DNA of 60,000 nt, from assembly GCF_030272615.1 (NCBI RefSeq), contig NC_081409.1:618809255-618869254 (forward strand). The letters are read 5' to 3'. A program made the position numbers and the translations under genes. This document shows, one piece after another, positions 56,154 to 60,000 of this stretch. Source of the stretch: Cryptomeria japonica (Eukaryota > Streptophyta > Pinopsida > Cupressales > Cupressaceae). Position 1 is the stretch's first letter; each line of letters starts with the position of its first letter. A model generated the notes under the pieces. The model was not told the DNA's origin and ran no database searches. It worked only from the letters and a program-made list of their open reading frames with translations.

Positions 56154-57230
56154 ATGTCTTCTAGCTATTTTAGGAAGGACAGTCCAAAACTTGATGGAAC
56201 CAACTATGGCATATGGAAGATCAGGATGGAGACAAATTTGAATTGCATTGGAAATGACATATGGGATGTTACAAAGAATGTTATACTACTCCTACTCAAG
56301 GTCAACCTAATCCACCAAAGTTGGCTAAAGATTAGGAAAATGATTGCAAAGCAAGAGAAGCACTTTTGAGCGCATTGTCAGATCGACAAATCATGGGATT
56401 ATCATATAGATCTACTGCTAAATATATTTGGGACAAATTGGAAACATTGAATGAAGGAGATTCCACAATCAAAATTGCAAAACTTGAATGCTTCTGGGTC
56501 AGGTATGAAAATCTTAAAATGGAAGAAGATGAAAGGATTTTTGCCTTTATGGAAAGAGTAGATGAAATTATTTTGGGTATACAATGTTGTGGAGGAACCT
56601 TAAGTGAAGATGAGATTGTTTCTAAAGTTCTAAGAGCTTTGCCACTGGCATATAAAATGAAAGTTACTGCTATAAATGAATTGAGAACAATGCCTAATGC
56701 ATCAGTATCTAGAAACACTTTGGTTGGAAAACTTTCAGCTTTTAAACTTGAGGAATTTGGTCTTGTTGCTACTATAAAGACAGATCTAGCTTTTAAGGCA
56801 TAATCATCATCTGCAACATCATCATCATCTAAGAAATCTGATTGGAAAGCCTTTTATGTAAGAGAACTTGAAGAAATCACAAAGGAGAATGAAGAACTGG
56901 AAGAACTTGAAGCACTATTTGCAAGGAAAATGCCTAAAGGTCCAGTTGGAAGTAGGCATGAAGGTGAAGCACCATTTAAATGTTTTAACTACAATAAAAT
57001 TGGTCATATGGCTTCTAGGTGTCCTGATAGACATGCAAGATTGAAAGAAGAAGCTAAAAGAACATATAAGCCTAAACCTGATTATCAGAGATACAAATTC
57101 AAGAATAATAGAGATAAATCTTGTTATTGTGCTGATGGAGGAGTTACTGATGATTCTGATGAGGAACCGACAGACAATGGATGGACTTTTGTTGCTATAA
57201 TAGAAGATCAACCTGCACCTACTATTCAAC
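56154..57230 (+). pseudogene. Copia-2 gag
   Basis: The ATG at 56154 opens MSSSYFRKDSPKLDGTNY. An indel near 56275-56330 shifts the frame. The rest is in the pol frame, with MGLSYRSTAKYIWDKLE, NLKMEEDERIFAFMERVDE and a TAA at 56801-56803. The zinc knuckle near 56976 reads CFNYNKIGHMASRC, where the second Cys is Tyr (Copia-1 keeps CFACNKIGH). Apart from that it is well conserved with Copia-1 gag. Confidence 0.88.
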
Positions 57231-58645
57231 TGGTAGAGCAGGCCCTAGTAGCTAAAAGCGAAGATAAGGATGAATGGATCATTGATTCAGGATGTTCACA
57301 TCAAATGACTGGTGATAAGAGTAAATTCTTAACCTTTCAGAAATACAATGGAGGTCTAGTGAGATTTGGAGATGGTAAAGCTTGTTTGATCAAAGGAAAA
57401 GGCACTATATCTTTTGATGGTAAGCACAATACTGATAATGTTTACTATGTAGAAGGTTTGAAGCACAATCTTTTGAGTGTTGGTCAACTAGTTGAAAAAG
57501 GATTTCAGTTACAACTCAAGAATGGTAAATGCAAAATCTTAAATAGAATTGGTTTGGAAATTGCAATCGGTAATCAGACTAGAGGTAATATCTTTCATTT
57601 GAATAACAATGAGAAAACATGTTTGATTGCACATATTGATAAAAGTTGGTTATGGCATAAGAGACTTTGTCATGTAAACTTTGATTGCATTGTGAAAATC
57701 AATACAACTAAGGTGGTAAGAGATTTACCTAAGATTGTTAAACCTCACAATCCGGTATGTAAGGAATGTCAATTTGGAAAGAAAGTTAGAGAATCTTTTA
57801 AGAGTATACTAGATAAATCCAATAATGCTCTTGATTTAATTCATACTGATTTATGTGGTCCAGCAAGAACTAGAAATATACAAGGCGATAGATATTTTAT
57901 GTTAATTATTGATGACTATTCTAGAGTGTGTTGGGTTACTTTTCTCAGGGAGAAATCTGAAGCATTTGGGAAATTCAAATTATTCAAGGTAATGGTAGAG
58001 AATGAAACCGGTAAGAAAATAAAATGTTTGAGATCAGATCAAGGAGGTGAATTCATATCTAAGGAATTTAATACATTCTGTGAAGTGAAAGGGATAAGAA
58101 AACAGTTATCAACACCTCAGACACCCCAACAGAATGGAGTTGTAGAAAGAAAAAATAGAACTATTTTGGATGCAACTAGAAGCATGATATTAGAAGAAAA
58201 TCTACCTCATATGTATTGGAGAGAAGTAGTGAATACAATAGTTTATACATTCAATAGAGTTCACATCAAAGGTGAAACTGGTAAGACCCCTCATGAACTA
58301 TGGTTTGGTAATACTCCTACTCTTAAATATTTCAGAATATTTGGAAGTAAATTCTATATTAGAAGAGATGAGTATATTGGAAAATTTGATCCTAGAAGTG
58401 ATGAAGGAATATTTCTTGGTTATTCATCTAAGAGAAAGGCATATAGATGTTTTAACAAAAGATTGCAGAAAATTGTTGAAAGTGCAAATGTGAAGATTGA
58501 TGAACAGTTTAGAGGTAATTCAAGGTCAATGGACTTTGAACCGACAATAAAGATAATAAAAAATGAACCTACTATGAGTACACCAGTACAAAATGTTGAT
58601 CCAGTTACACCAGTATCATCTGAGGATTCAACAGTCATTGAATAA
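57231..58645 (+). pseudogene. Copia-2 protease and integrase
   Basis: The frame is open from gag through here. The protease site is intact (WIIDSGCSHQMTGD). The GAG-pre-integrase finger has LWHKRLCHVN and CKECQFGKK. Integrase keeps the full DDE triad: Asp in LIHTDLCGP, Asp in LRSDQGGEF and Glu in NGVVERKNR. The C-terminal part shows FRIFGSKFYIRRDEYIGKFD and EGIFLGYSSKRKAYR. TAA at 58643-58645 stops the frame, probably from CAA, since a Gln-rich linker follows in frame. Confidence 0.92.
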
Positions 58646-60000
58646 CAGCAAGTAAAAACACCCAGGTATGTAGGATTGAATCACTCCGAAAGTCAGATAA
58701 TTGGAAATAAATATCAAGGAGTTATGACTAGAGGAAGATTGGCAAATGAAGAGGTATGTCTTATTTCTCAAATTGAACCTACATCTATTAATGAGGCATG
58801 TGAAGATAAATATTGGATTAAAGCTATGGAAGATGAATTAGAACAAATTGAACAGAATAACACTTGGTCATTAGTTCCCCGACCTAAAGAAAAAAATATA
58901 ATTGGAACTAAATGGGTTTTCAAAAATAAACTTAATGAAGATGGCAAGGTAATCAGAAACAAAGCAAGATTAGTGTGTAAGGGATATTCACAGAAAGAAG
59001 GAATTGATTACAATGAAACCTTTGCACCGGTAGCTAGAATTGAGGTAGTTAGACTATTATTGGCTTTTACAACTCACAAGAACTATAAAGTATATCAAAT
59101 GGATGTTAAATGTGCATTTTTTAATGGAGATCTTGAAGAAGAAGTTTATATTGAACAACTTGATGGATTTTCTTTGACAGATGACAAATATATGGTTTGC
59201 AGGTTAAGGAAAGATTTATATGGACTAAAGCAAGCTCCTAGAGCTTGGTATGCTAGATTGGACAAATATCTTTTGAAGCTTGGATACACTAAAGGTAATG
59301 CTAACAACAATCTATATTACAAAGTGACTAATGATGACATCTTGGTTATTGAAGTTTTTGTTGATGATATAATCTTTGGAGGAGAAGATGGATTGTGTAA
59401 AGACTTGTCTAATAAAATGCAACAAGAATTTGAAATGTCTATGATGGGAGAGATAAAATTCTTTTTAGGATTGCAGATTTCATAGACTGATAAAGGTATA
59501 TTCTTATGTCAATGTAAGTACTTGAAAGAATTACTAAAGAAATTTGGCATGGAGAACTCTAAACCAGTAAACACACCTATGACAACAACTGATAAATTAT
59601 CTTTGAAGGATGAATCAACACCTGTTAATCCAACTAGATACAAGTCTATGATAGGAGGTTTAGTGTATTTGACACAAACAAGACCTGATATTATGAATGC
59701 AGTATGTATCGTTTCAAGATTTCAAAGTAATCTTAAAGAAAATCATGAATCAGTAGTGAAAAGGATTTTCCGATACCTACAAGGCACTACAAATCTTGGC
59801 TTATGGTATCCTAGAGATGAAAATTTTGATTTATGTGCATACATAGATGCTAATTGGGCAGGAGATGCAGATGACATAAAAAGCACCATCGGCGGAGAAT
59901 TTTTTCTTGGTAGAAGATTAATTTCATGGTTGAGCAAGAAATAGAGTTGTACATCACTATCAACAACAAAATCAGAATATGTTGCAGCAACAACTAATTG
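58646..60000 (+). pseudogene. Copia-2 reverse transcriptase and RNase H (incomplete)
   Basis: In the same frame as integrase. RT includes [50 protein letters not shown] and an intact FVDD. A TAG at 59483-59485 (probably CAG) follows, then TQTRPDIMNAV and the RNase H start with AYIDANWAGD. A second TAG is at 59942-59944. The window ends inside RNase H, before the expected KPL tail and 3' LTR. Confidence 0.92.

Larger units (their letters stand above)
55532..60000 (+). mobile_element. Copia-2: Ty1/copia element, 5'-truncated, runs off the window
   Basis: A partial 5' LTR, a primer-binding site with one mismatch, gag, protease, integrase, RT and part of RNase H follow in order. Gag-pol is a single frame from about 56320 to 60000 with four stops and one frameshift in early gag, so it is much better preserved than Copia-1. 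Protein and LTR similarity show both belong to one family. The 3' LTR would lie beyond 60000. Confidence 0.92.

Overview
The window is plant nuclear DNA made almost entirely of nested, decayed LTR retrotransposons. Ty1/copia and Tat-type Ty3/gypsy proteins, plant-type primer-binding sites and a relic of a plant DRM cytosine methyltransferase show this. The size and nesting suggest a large, repeat-rich genome. A gymnosperm is my guess from the flavour of the elements, held with low confidence. I saw no intact host gene, RNA gene or CRISPR array.

Layout. (1) 1-3244: the edge of a minus-strand gypsy LTR with its polypurine tract, then about 2.8 kb I cannot assign. (2) 3245-27934: Copia-1, a plus-strand copia element whose two halves (3245-6983 and 24751-27934) are split by Gypsy-A. 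(3) 6984-24690: Gypsy-A, a 17.7 kb minus-strand Tat-type element with 1.45 kb LTRs, a tRNA-Trp-type primer-binding site, one long gag-pol frame (gag, protease, G-patch, RT, RNase H, second RNase H, integrase) and an antisense plant-mobile-domain (PMD) reading frame between pol and its 3' LTR. (4) 27935-31808: low-information DNA, an unrecognised coding-like stretch, and a DRM methyltransferase fragment cut off by the next element. (5) 31809-55531: Gypsy-B, a plus-strand element with a giant 5.4 kb LTR that carries its own long reading frame in front of the likely LTR promoter. Its second RNase H lies between protease and RT, unlike Gypsy-A. Its 3' LTR is interrupted by (6) 44804-52420: Element-C, a minus-strand non-autonomous LTR element with a perfect 5-bp target duplication, copia-style priming sites, a coiled-coil/zinc-knuckle protein and a large unknown ORF, but no polymerase. 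(7) 55532-60000: Copia-2, a relative of Copia-1 with a 5'-truncated LTR and an almost open gag-pol frame that runs off the window.

Order of events inferred from nesting: Copia-1 before Gypsy-A; Gypsy-B into the DRM relic, then Element-C into Gypsy-B. By eye the LTR pairs differ by about 15% in the start of Copia-1, about 4-10% in Gypsy-A, about 5-11% in Gypsy-B and about 10% in the start of Element-C.

The most unusual points are the LTR-resident ORF of Gypsy-B, the two different RNase H placements, the polymerase-less Element-C, the antisense PMD frame decayed only by TAG and TGA stops, and the 60-bp duplication flanking Gypsy-A. All element proteins here carry stops, frameshifts or lost catalytic residues, so none looks autonomous as it stands. 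Counts and percentages are from reading by eye.
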